DNA of 60,000 bases, taken from contig OX485809.1 of NCBI GenBank assembly GCA_950295325.1, positions 808,001-868,000 of the forward strand, given 5' to 3'. Position 1 is the first letter of the stretch; each line of letters opens with the position of its first letter. The stretch is from Polytrichum commune (lineage: Eukaryota > Streptophyta > Polytrichopsida > Polytrichales > Polytrichaceae). The notes under the pieces are model-generated. The model made no database searches, was not told the DNA's origin, and saw only the letters and a program-made list of their open reading frames with translations. Shown here piece by piece: positions 59,901 through 60,000 of the stretch. A program made the position numbers and the translations under genes.

Positions 59901-60000
59901 AGCTTACCGTGCGTAAATGGAATCGGTGAACCATATGGAGCCATCGCTCTTGACGTGGATGTTGTTGGGGCCATTGAACGGCACACCAAACCAATTATCG
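53958..60000 (-). CDS. SMP-30/gluconolactonase-type hydrolase (5' part off window)
   Basis: Minus-strand exons, joining in phase: from beyond 60000 to 59908, 56676-56512, 55294-55101, and 54187-54057 or on to a stop at 53958. The frame gives FNGPNNIHVKSDGSIWFTD, then GQLYRISPEGFVDAMAS and RPNGLAFSEDEKRLYVTDTG, then HHIFVYEVYEDGTLSG and VPDGIKVDTKGRVYIGTP, then GVQVFNRSGKPLG and GVCNLGFAGERLNKLYI. These are the blades of an SMP-30/gluconolactonase six-blade propeller. The metal/active-site positions of SMP-30 (Asn in FNGPNN, Asn in RPNG, Asp in VPDG) are kept. Relatives hydrolyse sugar lactones or related esters; the substrate here is unknown. The end is uncertain: a donor (cag|gtcagt) at 54056 could splice on, or the exon reads through 32 more residues to a stop. 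Intron 59907-56677 contains three tRNA-Asp copies on the same strand. The first exons are not in the window. Confidence 0.85.
54585..55039. repeat. 455-bp direct duplication, copy 1
   Basis: Same length and order as 58801-59255: 'gattatgatgttcttgttgg', a (GATA)n tract at about 54619-54637, 'cacataaggtagacaaggct', and on to 'taccttagatggt'. It lies in the SMP-30-type gene's intron between 55101 and 54187. A minus-strand frame of 81 codons is open in both copies. Confidence 0.85.
55326..55348. repeat. short interstitial telomere-type repeat
   Basis: Three units of the plant telomere motif TTTAGGG lie about 30 bp inside the intron, upstream of the 55294 acceptor on the minus strand. Short runs of this kind (telo-boxes) are common in plant genes; nothing suggests a true telomere. 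Confidence 0.7.
56153..56500. mobile_element. MITE-like repeat with TTAGTGT ends
   Basis: Shares interior blocks with 20689-21076: 'ggtaacttttgctaatgaca', 'cattgtcatggatgatta', 'gcaacattgt' and 'ttacatttagtgttggtg'. The left end has TACACCAAATACGGTATTTTAG and the right end AATATTTAGTGTAG. It ends about 12 bp from the donor of the 56512 exon, so it lies against a splice site. No coding capacity. Confidence 0.5.
56913..56950. repeat. TA/TG microsatellite
   Basis: (TA)n at about 56913-56941, followed by a short TG run, within the large intron of the minus-strand gene. Confidence 0.85.
57082..57086 (-). terminator. Pol III T-run of tRNA-Asp copy A
   Basis: Five T on the minus strand, starting 8 bp after the 3' end of the tRNA copy at 57094: a standard RNA polymerase III stop. 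Confidence 0.6.
57094..57164 (-). tRNA. tRNA-Asp(GTC)-like copy A, one base missing in T loop
   Basis: 71 nt on the minus strand, matching the other two copies except for one deletion in the T arm: GGGTTGATCCCC instead of GGGTTCGATCCCC. The lost base is the C of the universal TTC (C56). It is needed for the D-loop/T-loop contact and lies in the B-box promoter. Anticodon GTC, acceptor stem and D arm are intact, and a T-run follows. Likely a recent pseudogene or a weakly expressed copy. Confidence 0.75.
57455..57783. mobile_element. inverted-repeat element, ATTTAGTGT ends
   Basis: Left end ACTACACTATATACGATATT followed by TAGTGTTTGAT; right end TGTATCAAACACTAAATATC followed by CTATTTAGTGTACC. 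The ends pair as inverted repeats and are themselves partly palindromic. The interior has a T-run at about 57600 and repeated 'acatttaatgtt' motifs. It has no protein. It lies between tRNA copies A and B and shares end motifs, but little interior, with the 56153 repeat. Confidence 0.55.
58002..58014 (-). terminator. Pol III T-runs of tRNA-Asp copy B
   Basis: Five T then seven T on the minus strand, starting 5 bp after the tRNA 3' end; the strongest terminator of the three copies. Confidence 0.75.
58019..58090 (-). tRNA. trnD-GUC: tRNA-Asp(GTC), intact copy B
   Basis: 72 nt on the minus strand, folding as a full cloverleaf. The 5' end is GTCGTTG, paired with the 3' CAGCGGC. The anticodon loop is CTGTCAC with anticodon GTC (reads GAC/GAU codons). 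Box A is TAGTATAGTGG and box B is GGTTCGATCC. CCA is not encoded, as usual for nuclear tRNA genes, and there is no intron. It decodes aspartate in cytosolic translation. Its left flank differs from that of copies A and C. It sits within the intron of the SMP-30-type gene, on the same strand. Confidence 0.95.
58801..59255. repeat. 455-bp direct duplication, copy 2
   Basis: Partner of 54585-55039, of equal length, with scattered substitutions and (GATA)n at about 58836-58854. It lies in the large intron, between tRNA copies B and C. Most base differences in the shared 81-codon minus-strand frame change the residue, which argues against selection on a protein. Confidence 0.85.
59256..59420. repeat. 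degenerate copies of the intron's own 5' end
   Basis: 'gttgatgagctagctta' at about 59322-59338 resembles 'gtggatgagctagctta' at 59890-59906, which includes the donor site of the minus-strand exon ending at 59908. The nearby 'accctttcctctcatgatcttgattt' type of sequence at 59365-59392 recurs at 59833-59858. The intron's start therefore exists in at least one extra decayed copy. Confidence 0.5.
59548..59552 (-). terminator. Pol III T-run of tRNA-Asp copy C
   Basis: Five T on the minus strand, starting 8 bp after the tRNA 3' end. Confidence 0.65.
59560..59631 (-). tRNA. trnD-GUC: tRNA-Asp(GTC), intact copy C
   Basis: 72 nt on the minus strand, identical over the tRNA body to copy B, with the same GTC anticodon, box A and box B, and a T-run terminator. 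The downstream flank on the minus strand (TTTTTGCTTCTGACCTGGG, then TTGGATCCT) is shared with copy A. The upstream block 'cgcatagtgaatgggg' is shared, with variants, by all three copies. Expected to be transcribed and functional unless silenced by its intronic position. Confidence 0.95.

Overview
The window is nuclear DNA of a land plant. It holds genes with many short GT-AG introns, a full-length ETR1-type ethylene receptor, a plant-specific KIN-12 (phragmoplast) kinesin, and tRNA-Asp genes. The genome is AT-rich and repeat-rich, with decayed mobile elements. Nothing fixes the species. The spacious, gene-poor layout and the style of the relics make a non-seed plant (bryophyte, lycophyte or fern) plausible, but that is inference only.

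Layout. 1-11.1 kb is gene-poor: a decayed protein-coding relic at about 3.2-4.4 kb has segments resembling a DNA methyltransferase, and there is a pyrimidine-rich block with a recurrent 10-bp palindrome at 8.7-10.2 kb. 11.15-18.12 kb is the ethylene receptor gene: a GC-rich leader, a probable 5'UTR intron built of three degenerate repeats, and six coding exons (746 aa) that join in frame. 20-36 kb has no intact gene. It carries a family of about 500-bp MITEs with TAA target duplications and GGGCC-starting inverted ends (PIF/Harbinger-like), small hairpin elements, a LINE 3'-end relic at 24.2-24.9 kb and a tandem array at 34.3-35.7 kb. 36-46 kb is the kinesin gene: a GC-rich leader, a probable 5'UTR intron, and 19 coding exons (1381 aa) with an unusual cysteine-paired C-terminus. 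46-54 kb holds further inverted-repeat elements, degenerate tRNA-Asp copies and a 305-bp satellite array. 54-60 kb is the 3' part of a minus-strand SMP-30/gluconolactonase-type hydrolase gene running off the right edge. Its largest intron contains three minus-strand tRNA-Asp(GTC) copies.

The three protein genes do not form a pathway: hormone perception at the ER membrane, a cytokinetic microtubule motor, and a probable lactone hydrolase. The most distinctive structure is the right-hand 13 kb. There, tRNA-Asp cassettes, intron pieces and a 455-bp segment have been copied repeatedly, both inside the SMP-30 gene and, in decayed form, 6-12 kb away. Exon joins were made by hand from splice consensus, phase and family conservation; no transcript evidence was available.
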